A stretch of DNA of 64,000 nt from Caprella mutica (GCA_947561585.1 CANNZV010002332.1:39349-103348), one strand, 5' to 3'; positions 15,401-25,711 are shown, counted from the stretch's first letter. Notes: generated by a model not told the origin, from the sequence alone. Program-made: numbers and translations.

Positions 15401-18400
15401 GTTATCTTTATTTACCCTCTCCCTTCCCTCTTTCCACTAGCTCTCTCGTTAATTACGGATAAGGTTGCTTGGATCAATGGTTCAAAGTTATGCTATTTCT
15501 AGTTAGCTCTTGCTGCAATAATCACTGCAATTATTACTTGTTAAGCTTTCATTATTGAGATTAGACGTTAGAATCTTATTCGTAAATCTATGCATTGATA
15601 TGTTATTCTTAAAATTAGAAAATAATTTGAATAGAAGCTTTTTTGCTTCATGCAATACATTAAGATTGCTAAAGACTTGTAGATATTTTATCCTTTTTTG
15701 GGTTAGTTTTAAGGCACTTTGCTCAATAACGAATCATTCCTCTGTGTACACGCCTTTCATCCCGCCCCTTATCCTTACTCGGTTGTGCCTAGACTACACT
15801 GTGTTAATTTGGGTGTGATTAGCTAAGCCCGGTGCATTTACTCTACTTAATTACTAGCCACTTGCAGGTGCGTCACTTCATTGCCCCTGGGCTGGTTATA
15901 CTACTTACTGTAGGGTGCTGGGGGTATATTGCGTCATGGCTACTGCTTCTCAATGTCTAATCTAAAATTTATTAAAATAGTTTGCAATTTAAACTCTGAC
16001 GTACATTTGTGCTTCTTGGAGCTGCCTCAGCAGAGTATACCCCCTTCACCCTAAGTTATTTCATTGAATGTGTGGATCTGCATCTCGCACACGCCTAAAT
16101 CTAATATTTGTGTAACTCTTGACCATAAAGTATAACTGTATTTGCTTTTGAACTGCATTTCTTACGGTAATTTGATTTGCACATCCACGGTTCACATTGT
16201 CCACATTGATGTATAATGTATGTACCCTGATCTATAATTACTGTGTAGTTACATGTAAAACTTAATTAGTTTCTCTCTTTTCCTCATTCCATTTGTAATT
16301 TAAAGTTTCTATGTTGTTATTTTTTGATACTATTATATATAATATTATGTTCTTTCTAATATCTTAATAAATTGTTAATTTAATCGTGTGGTTTAAATAA
16401 GCTGAGCCTTTGCAAGGGGTGGTGGTTTGTTGGTGACCTCCAAATCTATTAATGGTGATGGAGCCTATTTATTCATATTGGCAGGTATGATTTCTTTGCA
16501 TGTTGTATCTATACCCTACCAACTCACAATTAAAGGCGCCTTGGACGCTTTTTAACATACAGGATGAATTATCCAGTCAGTTTATCAGTTTAATTATGAG
16601 TTGGTAGCTGTTGCATGATTTTGGGTGAAATATCTTGTAATAAGTGCTTTTATTATTGGTTTTCTCTTTAATTTGCGTTAGTTAATTGGGTGGGCTAATA
16701 CTTTGCAAGGATAATTACCTTGTTGATTTAACTATCTTCCTTAACTGTAATAACAGTTTGGTAAGCAGACATCACTGTTTGTAGTGGGCTATATGTTATA
16801 CTTTGATTCACGGTATCGGGACTTTGCTACTGTAGAACTAATACTCTCATATCATTTGAATGTTATAACGCATCCTTGAGTGAAGTCATGATCTCCAACA
16901 GCTTCGTCCCCTACAGGTGCTCCTGTCATTTCACCTTACGGGCCTTCTTACCCTATGGGCCTCAGCCCCGCCATGATGGGCCACACAATGGGTGCGCCTC
17001 CAAGGATCTCTCCCTACGCTTCCCCCATTCCTGCGCCAGCTCCCTATTCCCCCGTGTATTACTATTACCCCAGTCCACCGGTTTCCCCCACCTCCGCTGC
17101 TTACTACTCCACCATTCCCCCACACGCTGCCATTGTAAGTATCTAATAGAGTAATAAACACTTTCCATAACTTTTACGTAAATAGTGTTCATTTGCGAAA
17201 TTATTGAAATTCATATTCTAGACTTTAGTTTCTCTAACAACTAAAAGAAAAATATAACATTCTATTTAGGTTTTGCTTTTCCAAATTAGTTTAGTTTTCC
17301 CTCTATATGTTTTCTTTATGCCACACATTTTCTTTAGTTGACAGATTTCTAAACTTCATAGACCATATAGTTAGCTATGGAATTCATTAGCATTAATTAT
17401 AATTTTATGAGAACTTTGTTTGGCCTAAATTTCTAATTTTTCTCTAAATAATTTTGGTTGACAACTTAGATAACTTAGCTCTTGATAGCTAAGTTAACTT
17501 AGACTGAACTAACTAGCTACTAGTGAGACTTGGTGAGTCACTAGGCATTTTGCCAACTTTATCCTCTACCTGCCTCGCTATGTTCTCAACGATGTTCCGT
17601 TCGTAAGGCTTAGTGTCCTATGTTACAGCTGCACATTACCAGCCTAACTACATTGTTACTTAGTGTGTTTGCTCTCACAAACTGTTGCTCATGCTAGGTA
17701 ATTGTTTAGATTCGATGCATTTCGTTATGCTGAGGACAATCTCGTCTTGCACTTCTCGTATTAAATATTAGTAGGTTAACTGTATTCATACACACCCTCT
17801 CTTTCCTTATCTCAATCAGATAGGACCAAGTCCTCGTAGACAAAATATGGTCTAACACGGCTTTATTTTTAATGTGCAGGTTGATAATAGTTTGATTATT
17901 TTTCATTTTGTAAATTTGATGAATCTGTATATTTTTATATCTCAATAGTGTCATTAGCAGCAATGAACTACGAAGCACACACTTTAAAGAAACTATGCTC
18001 TTTATGCAAGGTGTAGAACATTATCATGCTATATTAGCATCAGTTCAGTTATTTGCCTCTAGAAATATCAACTAGATCTAGTTAGGTAGCATTTAACTAG
18101 TGGTTCTTAGTTTATTATGTTGACCACAATGGCAATTACCTATAAGATATGGCGTTACATTAGAGCTCAGGTTAAAGGTTATTCTATTAGGAAAATTGTT
18201 AATTATCTGTCCGTTACACGTCCATGATAACTGAAACCATCATGAATAGAAATCAAAATAAAAGTTATAGTAATCATTATATATTTTTCTACGTTTCCGA
18301 AAGTGTGGAACTGACCGATAATTAATAACTTACCATAGTGAATATTACTACAGAAACTTTGGTTGATAGGTTTCATTTGATCGTCAACTTTACTGTCTGA

Positions 18401-18534
18401 TATACATTTGTATTTTGAAACTAATTATTGTTTTATTTTTTCAGATGAGCGAGTGTATGCCCCTCCCCCCAGACCTCGCCATCCACCATCACCACCACCA
18501 CCATCACCCGGGGGAAGCTGTGGCCACCATGTAA
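369..18534 (+). CDS. fus/ESRP: ESRP/fusilli RNA-binding splicing regulator, 3' part of gene (nine exons to the spliced stop)
   Basis: Nuclear RNA-binding protein that regulates alternative splicing. Exons 369-479, 3682-3857, 9852-9943, 10386-10592, 11304-11510, 12889-12969, 13105-13363, 16917-17134 and 18445-18534 join in one frame to 479 aa in the window. Three quasi-RRMs of the hnRNP F/H type are visible: RRM1 with VVRARGLPW and [12 protein letters not shown]2 with [10 protein letters not shown] and [12 protein letters not shown]3 with CIRLRGLPY and GEAFIQMVS. The spacing and the GLP motif in each RRM are the ESRP signature. A Q7 run and a proline-rich linker separate RRM2 from RRM3, and the spliced C-terminus has a run of eight histidines. 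The upstream N-terminal part known in this family lies outside the window. Alternative 5' and 3' exons are listed separately. Family assignment is firm; the choice between fusilli and ESRP as a name is orthology inference. Confidence 0.93.
480..3681. other. ESRP intron, no gene seen
   Basis: 3.2-kb AT-rich intron. It contains a short 26-bp tandem repeat (2974-3131) and a C12 run near 3620. No convincing coding exon was found on either strand. Confidence 0.6.
2974..3131. repeat. 26-bp tandem repeat, about six copies
   Basis: Imperfect direct repeats of a unit like AATGCCATGGCCTGACACTG plus six bases. The copies differ by substitutions and contain the palindrome CCATGG. Lies in an ESRP intron. 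Confidence 0.85.
3682..3857 (+). CDS. fus/ESRP: ESRP exon: second half of RRM1
   Basis: Acceptor CCCACAG ends at 3681; donor GTAAATA follows 3857. The translation [20 protein letters not shown] onward to [17 protein letters not shown] completes RRM1. It ends in phase 1 (base G), matching the exon at 9852 to give [11 protein letters not shown]. Confidence 0.92.
3858..7345. other. ESRP intron with one unexplained open frame
   Basis: AT-rich. An ATG-less open stretch runs from about 5616 to 5951 on the + strand (reported as a finding). Nothing else supported; a promoter for the 7346 exon would lie at the 3' end of this stretch. Confidence 0.4.
7346..7742 (+). CDS. fus/ESRP: Candidate alternative first coding exon of ESRP (serine-rich N-terminus)
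   Basis: An ATG at 7346, preceded by an in-frame TAA, opens a 132-codon serine-rich stretch starting [13 protein letters not shown] that ends at a consensus donor GTGAGT (7743). The end phase is 1, the same as the RRM1 exon, so it can splice to 9852 and continue [13 protein letters not shown] in frame. Included as a cassette after the RRM1 exon it would be read in another frame and hit a stop, so an internal promoter is the simpler reading. The isoform would lack RRM1. The upstream CAG at 7330-7332 could be an acceptor of a 5' UTR exon instead. No protein similarity is recognised in the serine-rich part. Confidence 0.65.
8076..8304. mobile_element. TA-flanked MITE, short form
   Basis: Inverted termini of about 24 bp with two mismatches: left GGGTCACACAGGTAAATTGC, right its complement, both continuing into GGCC. 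A TA dinucleotide flanks each end (8074-8075 and 8305-8306), as for Tc1/mariner/pogo insertions. 229 bp with no coding capacity. Confidence 0.75.
8371..8806. mobile_element. Related MITE, longer copy
   Basis: Left end GGGTGAAGCAGGTAAATTGC after TA at 8369-8370; right end complementary, with more mismatches (GTAATTTACCTGTTTTACC). Its right half (about 8588-8806) is recognisably the same sequence as the element at 8076; the extra ~200 bp lies in the left half. Confidence 0.65.
9852..9943 (+). CDS. fus/ESRP: ESRP exon: linker and start of RRM2
   Basis: Acceptor ATTCCAG ends at 9851. The translation [20 protein letters not shown] continues [10 protein letters not shown]. The donor is GTGGTGAG at 9944-9951 or three bases upstream; ending after GTG leaves phase 0, as the exon at 10386 requires. 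Confidence 0.9.
10386..10592 (+). CDS. fus/ESRP: ESRP exon: remainder of RRM2
   Basis: Begins [19 protein letters not shown] after a TCTAAG acceptor and ends [12 protein letters not shown] before donor GTACGT. Contains the RNP1-like strand GDAFVMLAS. 207 nt, phase 0 on both sides. Confidence 0.93.
11304..11510 (+). CDS. fus/ESRP: ESRP exon: Q/P-rich linker and start of RRM3
   Basis: Acceptor GGTAACAG, donor GTGAGA. Begins [19 protein letters not shown], then a proline-rich stretch, then [13 protein letters not shown], the first strand of RRM3. The glutamine run is encoded by mixed CAG/CAA. 207 nt, phase 0. Confidence 0.93.
11511..12888. other. ESRP intron, no gene seen
   Basis: 1.4-kb AT-rich intron between the two parts of RRM3. 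No repeat, RNA gene or coding frame recognised. Confidence 0.6.
12889..12969 (+). CDS. fus/ESRP: ESRP exon: middle of RRM3
   Basis: 81-nt exon between a strong pyrimidine-tract acceptor (T-run then CTATTCAG) and donor GTAATT. It reads [19 protein letters not shown] then VHMVYTTQ, the helix and second strand of RRM3. Phase 0. Confidence 0.92.
13105..13363 (+). CDS. fus/ESRP: ESRP exon: end of RRM3 and proline-rich start of tail (spliced form)
   Basis: Acceptor TCTCCTTAG; starts [20 protein letters not shown] and continues through [15 protein letters not shown]. In the spliced form it ends in phase 1 at donor GTATGT (13364), and the split glycine joins the exon at 16917 to read [13 protein letters not shown]. 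Confidence 0.88.
13364..14298 (+). CDS. fus/ESRP: ESRP long-isoform C-terminal extension (read-through of the 13364 donor)
   Basis: The frame of the 13105 exon stays open for 311 more codons to TAA at 14296-14298. The sequence is rich in Pro, Ser and Ala, starts [13 protein letters not shown] after the shared glycine and ends [12 protein letters not shown]. Short basic patches TKRSF and PPAKR could be nuclear signals. Codon composition stays coding-like and G+C rich until the stop, then falls sharply, which argues for a used terminal exon rather than chance. A poly(A) signal lies at 16366. Confidence 0.8.
14299..16400 (+). other. Probable 3' UTR of the long ESRP isoform with AATAAA
   Basis: About 2 kb without a supported gene, starting directly after the long-isoform stop. 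AATAAA at 16366-16371 is followed by GT-rich sequence (GTGTGGTTT), a plausible cleavage site. The UTR length is inferred; no other reading frame in the stretch looks coding. Confidence 0.5.
16401..16916. promoter_or_regulatory. Intron segment with GGTGG-rich cluster upstream of the ESRP alternative exon
   Basis: Within 16416-16436 the sequence reads GGGGTGGTGGTTTGTTGGTG, between the long-isoform poly(A) signal and the spliced-form exon at 16917. UGG/GGUGG-rich RNA is the known binding preference of ESRP proteins, so an autoregulatory site is possible. Function is inference. Confidence 0.35.
16917..17134 (+). CDS. fus/ESRP: ESRP penultimate exon of spliced form
   Basis: Acceptor CCCCTACAG, donor GTAAGT. 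It completes the split glycine and reads [20 protein letters not shown] onward to [11 protein letters not shown], a proline/tyrosine-rich tail. 218 nt, phase 0 at the end. Confidence 0.88.
17135..18444. other. Last ESRP intron, no gene seen
   Basis: 1.3-kb AT-rich intron before the terminal exon. No coding frame, RNA gene or clear repeat recognised. Confidence 0.55.
18445..18534 (+). CDS. fus/ESRP: ESRP terminal exon (histidine-run C-terminus)
   Basis: Acceptor T-run TTTTTCAG; reads [13 protein letters not shown], eight histidines, then PGEAVATM and TAA at 18532-18534. The histidine run is CAC/CAT mixed. The exon is G+C rich compared with its flanks. Confidence 0.88.
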   Translation: MSECMPLPPDLAIHHHHHHHHPGEAVATM

Positions 18535-19740
18535 CTCAAAGGCATTTTAAAACTACAATTTTATAATTAGCTACAAAAAAATTTTAAGGCTTGAATTTTT
18601 GTTGAATTTTAATTTATTTAGCAGAAGAACTTGAGTTTGGATCTAGGAAGGATATCTGTGATACTAATGTCATCACTCACTAATGATGGTGTGAGGGGTT
18701 TATGTCCCCCCCCCCCCCGTGATGCCTTTCTAAGTGTTGAAGACTTCCCTAGGTTGGCTTCCTAGTTAGCTGTGCAGCATTACTATCTGTACGTAAACGT
18801 CTAGTTTTAGCTCTACTTACGTAATAATGACCAAGAGTGTTGTCCATAGCTCTATTTATTCTCAAGATGTTTTACTAGTGTAGTTCATTGTATATACTTT
18901 ATGCAGACTTCAGTCAGTCTATCAGCTTTGTAAAGTGTGTGCCTGACTATTATATTCTGAAGCCCCTCTCTTTTTATTCTACTCTCTGATAAAGTACTAG
19001 TTAACCTATACCTAGTGAAGCAGCACTAGTTAACCTATACCTAGTGAAGCAGCACTAGTTAACCTCTACCAGCACTAGTTACTTCTCTAGTGAATAGAGC
19101 AGCACTAGTTACTTCTCTAGTGAATAGAGCAGCACTAGTTACTTCTCTAGTGAATAGAGCAGCACTAGTTACTTCTCTAGTGAATAGAGCAGCACTAGTT
19201 ACTTCTCTAGTGAATAGAGCACTAGTTACTTCTCTAGTGAATAGAGCAGCACTAGTTAGTTAGGGAATAGTGTTTTCTTTTTTGATGTAAGAAAAGTCTC
19301 TAATAACTGCATTGAAATGTGTTAAATATTCTCCTGTGAATTTATTTTGTATAGCAATGGTAAAACTCTTCCGTTTGATGAAGTCCATCCTTTTATTGTA
19401 ACATTAATGTCATTTGGCATCAAAAGAATTGCATCCCTTCTATTAATGAGTTATTGTATCCACGAGTTAAGGTAAATTCTGCTTAGGTAATATTAGCCAA
19501 CAATTAAGTTCCTTGTACTCTTAACGACATAATCACAAAGTCTTCCATTAATTTATTAAGTGTATATATATTGTGTTCAATAGTCTCAATTGTTAGAGTA
19601 ATCCTTTAGTAATAGGTATCACTATGTTCTTAGTATTGAATGATTAGCATTTACCACTGGTAAATCATTAGATGTACATAGTAACTTGTGTCACAGTATT
19701 TATGAGCATTTTAGTGAGTGAATATTCTAGCTAATAAATT
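18535..19740 (+). other. Probable 3' UTR of the spliced ESRP isoform, containing a minisatellite
   Basis: No coding frame is supported. There is a C-run at about 18704-18718, then the 30-bp tandem repeat listed separately. An AATAAA at about 19733 is a candidate poly(A) signal. The true UTR end cannot be fixed from sequence. Confidence 0.35.
19003..19262. repeat. 30-bp minisatellite with ACTAGT inverted motif
   Basis: About 8 units of GCACTAGTTACTTCTCTAGT plus GAATAGAGCA. Each unit carries ACTAG and CTAGT in inverse orientation, giving a small hairpin. Earlier units (from about 18995) are a divergent version with TTAACCTATAC. Confidence 0.9.
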
Positions 19741-21460
19741 CTCTTTTACTATCCTTCAATCAATTAGTTAATTTAGTTACAAATATATTTAGCTATCATT
19801 TCTATAACGAAAGACCAAATTATGGCGTCCTCATCAAATGAAGTGACTGTTAGCAATATTCCATTTTTGGCTGAAAAAGGTCTTTAGGTAGTGGTCTTTC
19901 ATATCCCATTTTTTCATGGTGAAGAGTGGCGGCTGGTGGTTCACATTCATGAATTCTTTTGGTAGGGAAAGGAATGTTAGATAGTCTACTTTTATCTCCC
20001 AACTTTTTTTGGGTGCTACTGCTGGAGACACTACAATCCACTCAAAGGGGGCAACGGGTTATTTAGGTTTATGGCTGTCCTGTAAAATGTGAGTTTGCCA
20101 CCTAAAAAAAGAAAATCTGAGTTTTCACGCGACAAGAAAGCCAAAGACTGACTTGGAGTCCTCGTAGGATTTCGAACAAAGTAACAGCGAGACATGGCCA
20201 AGTTTTACAATCTCTTGATTTTATCAGAGTTCAAAACTTGTTACTTTTTAATTTTAGTCAGTTGTCGAAAATCGCTTATCAAAATAAAATTGAAGTTGTA
20301 GCTCTGTTACGTTGTTAGAAATGTTACAAGGATTCTAAAACTGTCTTAGTTTTTACTCTAACATAAACTCAGAATTCTAATCTTCTGAAATTTACTAAAG
20401 AATTGGTATAGAATAAAGCCCATCTTTCTTAAAAATATAAGGCCAAAATCGATAAAGGTACACGAACAAAATTGGTTCATTTTCTGAAGTTAGCTATACC
20501 CAGGGTACAGGTACATAAGTATAGTCAGGGTACAGGAACATAATCGGGTATAGTACCTAGCAGACGACACAAAAATATGACGTCACCACAACAACACATT
20601 TCTTGTTTGTGACCGAGCGGCTCATAATTCCTCGTATTTGCATGTTAATATCGAGAAGATTGAAGTCATTTTATAAGGGTTTCGTGCAAAAGAAAAGCGA
20701 AAATGGCGATTGAACCTTAAAGTTGAATATATAGATATAATTCAGGTGTGTTTTTATTGTTCATTTCTTTAACTTATCTATAAAAAATAGGGTCTTGAAA
20801 ATATGCTACCTAGGAGCCTAAACTAGTGCTAGTTAACTGCTTAATTGTAGTTCCTATGAATAACAAATAAGGAAAAAAATAATGGAAATACAATTTAATC
20901 AATGCCTAGTTAGTAATTGATAAGAAAAAATTAAATTTAGAAGTGACTAAGTTTAAGTAGGTAGTCCCATGCTTCAAAGTGTCGTCAGAGTCGCCATTTC
21001 CAGTCATCCGGTGGTCACGTCAATCTAGATTCGATGAGCTGATTATCATACCCGTCATGTTTCTGTAACCCTGGCTATACCTTGCAAATTTCAGAATGAT
21101 CTGTCCACAAATGAAAAAATCTGAACTATGAGTTGACCCCTTTAAGGGGATCGATACCTTCTTGAGAAAACAAAATTGCGAGAAAAAAAAAATACCTAAA
21201 ACACACAGGTGTGTAGAATACACTGTGTAAATATTACAGTCATAGCTTGTCTGTAGCACGGACAGTGGGGGTTGCTAGGAATGCATCCGCCCTTCTACGC
21301 TCCAGGAATATATTTGGGAGAATTTATTCAATCCCTGAAATCTTAGGCTCTATAAGAAATCGGCGCTGCACTGCCTTTTGTCTAGGAATCTAGAGCGAGG
21401 TGACCTGACGGAAGAGATGCTTCAGTCTCTACTGAACACATACGTTTTTGGTTGATTGAT
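19741..21460. other. Intergenic sequence, nothing supported
   Basis: AT-rich sequence downstream of ESRP. Short related phrases (CAGGGTACAGGTACATAAG at about 20500-20535) repeat twice. No gene or element recognised. Confidence 0.5.
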
Positions 21461-21474
21461 GCACTATCTCTCCG

Positions 21475-22303
21475 CGTAACCGGACAATTGCCGCCCCCGG
21501 ACAATTGCCACCCCCGGACAATTGCCACCCAAATATTTATTATCAGGCCTCTTGACTTTAAAAATGATGATAAAATATGTATATTATTTTCGTACGATTA
21601 ATTATTAATTGTATATATTATACGATAAAAAATTTCATTCCACATTTAATATTGTTTTATAAAATTAATTATTCCTATAGTTGATATAATAAATTATATG
21701 TGGTTTTTATACGAATTATTTCCATTATTCAATTGATCATGTCCTTAGTGAATTAAAAATATCTTCCTTTATCAATACTATCATTAATAAACAAATATCC
21801 ATATTCTAGGATATCTATGAGTTGAGATGCTCATTGGCTTCAAACTTATAAGATACTCATCCCGTACAGACCTATGTGATAATTTAGTGCAGTTTCAAAT
21901 TAACTAATAATCTATGAAAAAGGTAAATAATTTTAAAAGTAATATAATTTACAAGTTAAGAATCCTGACAATTAATTAGGGTTGTGACAATATGTTATTA
22001 AAATCATAAATCTTGAAAATGTTAAAGACGAAGGGAATTAAACAGTTTTGAATCGTTCTAAAGAAGTGATATAAAGTATTCGATAACATAAGATTTAAAA
22101 ATCACATTCAGAAACCGAATAATAATATTTTCTTTATCTTATAATGTATATAATTAATAATTTATCGTACAACAATAATATACATATTTTATCACTATTT
22201 TTAAAGTTAAGCGGCCTGCATGTTATTAATTATTTGGGTGGGAATTGTCCGGGGATGGCAATTATCCGTGGGTGGCAATTGTCCGCGGGTGGCAATTGTC
22301 CTA
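21475..22303. mobile_element. Foldback/MITE-like element with GGACAATTGCC subterminal repeats
   Basis: Left end has three tandem CGGACAATTGCCACCC-like units (21481-21534). The right end has four of the inverse, GGGTGGCAATTGTCCG-like (22240-22301). The interior is AT-rich and non-coding. Flanks carry GCAC[T/C]ATCTCTCCG at 21461-21474 and 22304-22317, a possible target duplication with one mismatch. The exact boundaries and superfamily are uncertain. Confidence 0.7.
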
Positions 22304-22474
22304 GCACCATCTCTCCGTTAATTTTGTTGCAGAGAGACGTAGCAGTGCCGGTTTGAAAGAGAAAGAGGTTCTGTATAGTATAACATTGAGGTGCTTTAGA
22401 TATCAGAATTAGAAAAAAATATTATAGATATAAATGAAGAATATTTTGAGACTCTCAACATAAATGGCCGATTT

Positions 22475-22576
22475 TGTAGTTTGTTGTATCCGCTAGTTTG
22501 TTGTACTGCACACTTCATGATTTTTAATAACTTGGCAGTGGGGTTCGGGGGGCGGCACGCCCCTCGATACACAACT
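22475..22576 (+). repeat. Dispersed repeat copy 1 (TGTAGTTTGTTGTATCCG family)
   Basis: About 100 bp starting TGTAGTTTGTTGTATCCGCT and running through ACTTCATGAT and TTGGCAGTGGGG. The reverse complement of 25937-26030 matches along its length, and a shortened copy lies at 63838-63888. Confidence 0.75.
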
Positions 22577-22683
22577 ACACATATCCCTACAAACAATGGT
22601 CTGTTGATTCGATGGAACAATCCATCGATTTGAGATCCCAGGCAATCGAAAAGAAATCGAATATACGTCCTTTATAGGGATAC

Positions 22684-23190
22684 AGGATGTCCAAAAAAAA
22701 AATGAAACCCGACTTTAAATTAATATATTTCAACAACTACTGAAGATACAGTTTTGTTTTTAGTATCAATTTGTTTCTTGAACTTTTATCCATCTACAGT
22801 TGAATTTTCATAAAGATTTATTGATTTTTGTGAATGTTATAACTTTTAAATCGCTTTTCGCATATGGTCAGAAAACGAACAATGAAGTAAGTTCAAACAT
22901 AAAATTTATCTTTATTAGACAACAACTCTATAAATTAAATAGATTTATTTTCAGATTTTAAAAGCATTCAAATAACTTTTCCTTTTATAGATTATTGACA
23001 ATACGGAGAAATGTGTTTAAGTACAAACAGAAAGGCACAAGTTTAAATTATAACAATGATCGTTCTGGCCACCCCTACAAAATGAAAGTCAGAGTGATGA
23101 TTTTAATTTCCACTATGATAAAGTTAGTCAAAATTAAAATCAGGATGATTATTCTGTTGAGCATATTGCAGAATGTTTTGATTTGACCCT
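22684..23190 (+). pseudogene. Decayed mariner/Tc1-like transposon piece
   Basis: Starts with ACAGGATGTCCAAAAAAAAA, like the ends of many IS630-Tc1-mariner elements. Around 23010-23090 one frame reads FKYKQKGTSLNYNNDRSGHP, resembling the linker with RSGRP after the transposase HTH region. Other frames are broken by stops and no catalytic DDE/D motif is seen. Assignment is by motif resemblance only. Confidence 0.35.
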
Positions 23191-23810
23191 AATGATTCAT
23201 TTTGATTTGTTATTTCAACTAATTTTCTGTTCTATACTAATCACGAGGCTATTATAGTAGTACATCATCTCGGGAGAACCTGATACAGTGATGCACATTC
23301 TGTAATTCGTCATTTGGCTGCTTGACAAAAACTGTATTGAGTACAGTAATTAAAGTGCATGGTGCAATGCTCCTTGCTAACGTCACTGTACTTGTTTACA
23401 TTTATTTGCATATTGAATGTTATGATAAAGTTAGGAACTTACAATATTTCATGGAATGGAATATTCATTAATCCTTGATACAAAAACTCTAAGGTACGTT
23501 TTGCATCCAGCGATTATCGCTGAGCTCTAAGTTCAATGCTATTCCATTGCTGGCAAATTATCGCTATTTTGATATGTAATTACTTATTGAAGCAAGGTGT
23601 AAATTCAAATTTTTAATTTGATATCAAATTTTGTTTACGAATAATCCTAAATACAATAGCTAGTGAATAATATTAAATTGGGAGAGTTTTAGTTTTAAAT
23701 TAATTAGAATGTATGCAGCATTAACTGCAAGGGAATTTAATTAAATAACTCTAACACTAGCAAGACTAATAACATTAGTTGACTATCAACTAGGATTATA
23801 ATGATGCTAG
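23191..23810. other. Intergenic sequence, nothing supported
   Basis: AT-rich; no gene, RNA or repeat recognised. Confidence 0.5.
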
Positions 23811-23812
23811 GA

Positions 23813-24330
23813 CAATTGCCCCCCCGGACAATTGCCACCCTCGGACAATTGCCACCCGGATAATTGCCACTCTCGGACAATTGCCACCCGGATAATTACC
23901 ATCCTCGAACAATTGCCGCCCAAATGATTATTATTGAAGTTATGGAAATATGCTTCAAGTCATAGATATTAAGAATATCATAGACGAGAAAAAATTGAAT
24001 TGTATTGAATTCTATATATCGGAGGTTTAAAACGAATCAATAGTGTTTAATCGTCTCCGTTTATAATATTTTTAGGATCTAGGATTATGAAAGCATATTG
24101 TTACAACCCTAATTATTATTTTCCAGGATTTTTAACTTGATTTTTCTCTAATTAAGTAGTGGTAATGTAAAAAATAATATATATAAAACTTTACTGGGTG
24201 AGATAATAAAGACTTTTATCAACAATTGATCGAGAATCAATAATGTTGTTTACTGTTTATTGAAAACGTTAATTAAACATATTTATACAATAAAATACTA
24301 ATTACAGGTGTCGTAGAATATAACCAGTCA
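23813..24330 (-). mobile_element. Second, partial copy of the GGACAATTGCC element (inverted)
   Basis: Left end CTAGGACAATTGCC followed by six subterminal units to about 23925. Interior sequence near 24095-24145 (TTACAACCCTAATTATT, CCAGGATTTTTAACTTG) is the reverse complement of 21955-21995 in the first copy. No matching far end is found, so the copy is truncated; its right limit is approximate. Confidence 0.6.
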
Positions 24331-24402
24331 CTACAACGGAAAGAAAGTATGAAATTTCATAATGAAAAATGTAAAGGGAGTTTTAAAAATTTAAAATACG
24401 TA

Positions 24403-25711
24403 GGGGAAAACCGGAAGCATTCGGACAGAGGGATGGTTCGGACAACTCGTTTAAACATGTTTATAAATGTTGGAAATACCGCTAATTGCAACTGATTGTG
24501 TACGACGTGTTAACCGTCAGCTATTTGAAAGATCCAATGCGGAGATGTAGTATTTCGCCCCCGAGGGGTAATTTACTGATTTCTTCAATATTGATGTAAT
24601 TTTTCGTGATTCAATTAGATCGTGTGTGGACAATATGTTACTAAACTGATTCTCAATCTCAAAGGTATGAATTGTATCAATATTTTATGTTATGTTTGAT
24701 GTGTTAAAAAATAGTACAAATGAAATTAAAAAAATGGTGATGTTTTTAATTTTGAATTGTCATTTGGGATGAATCGGACACTTCTGTTGAGGTTGGTTCG
24801 GACGGTGTCCGAACCTTCTCTGTATCCGATTCAGTCCACCATTACAATTTATTGAAGTAATTCTTATTAAAAAGGACATTCTGAACTTGAAGGTAAATAT
24901 ATTTCGTTTATAAGACTAGTTGCAACTTTTAATATTAGTGTATATTTTACAGTTTGACGATCGTATTCATGCCTCTTCATTATAAAAGGGAAACTGATAG
25001 AGGCCGTATTAAATTAGGTATTCAAAAAACATTTGATGAATTCCAAAAAGGTTTATCTGTCAGAAAAGCTGCTGAAATTGGAGGTGTAGCAAGATCTACA
25101 CTTATGGACTATACTTTAAACATTCGATGAAAAATTTAAGATATAATTTACTAATTTTGGTAAACACCAAAAAAAAAAAAGGAAATAGTTATACCCAAAG
25201 TAAAAGGAAATAGTTATACAATTTGCTTTTGATATATAGCTATTAAATGTAAGAATAATTTCACAGTGATTACTCATGGGCTATCTATATTTTGTTGGAG
25301 AAAATGTTCAATCATTACAATAATATTATTATGATAAAATTTCAAATACGATGAATTATTACTGTGAATAACAAGTCATTATGGTTTATTTCAATTAAAT
25401 TAGTAGATCCGAATTTAATCCTATCATTTAATTACCCAAATTTCCAATGTTTTAACCATTTTTATGGTGTCTGAATCATCCTCACAGCTTGTCCGAAGTC
25501 TCCCTCTAGGGAGGAGAATTCGGACACTTGAATATCTCTTTCATTTGTCTTATAACTTTCGAATGAAGGTTTAAACTGTAAAACAGTCACAATACAAATT
25601 GAAGTAACATGACTTATCTACATACAGAAATCTTCAAATAGTTAAATTCGAATCAGTTTACGAATTATTCAGTTTTTAACAAAAACTGTCCGAATATTCC
25701 CGGTTCTCCCC
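24403..25711 (+). mobile_element. pogo/Tigger-like DNA transposon, internally deleted
   Basis: Terminal inverted repeats of about 26 bp: GGGGAAAACCGGAAGCATTC at 24403, and its near complement ending GTTCTCCCC at 25711 with three mismatches. TA flanks both ends (24401-24402, 25712-25713). It carries a short frame with a psq/CENP-B-type helix-turn-helix (24969-25130). The 1309-bp length and absence of a DDE domain mark it as non-autonomous. Confidence 0.85.
24969..25130 (+). pseudogene. Truncated pogo/Tigger transposase N-terminus (HTH_psq-like), 53 aa
   Basis: ATG frame starting MPLHYKRETDRGRIKLG, with FQKGLSVRKAAEIGGVARST as a helix-turn-helix of the Pipsqueak/CENP-B N-terminal type. It stops at TGA 25128-25130, before any catalytic domain. 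It would bind transposon ends in a full element; here it is a remnant. Confidence 0.75.

Noticed and set aside
19834..20041. Two overlapping - strand frames of about 64 codons
   Set aside because: Both are open over the same bases, neither shows a recognisable domain, and no splice context supports them.
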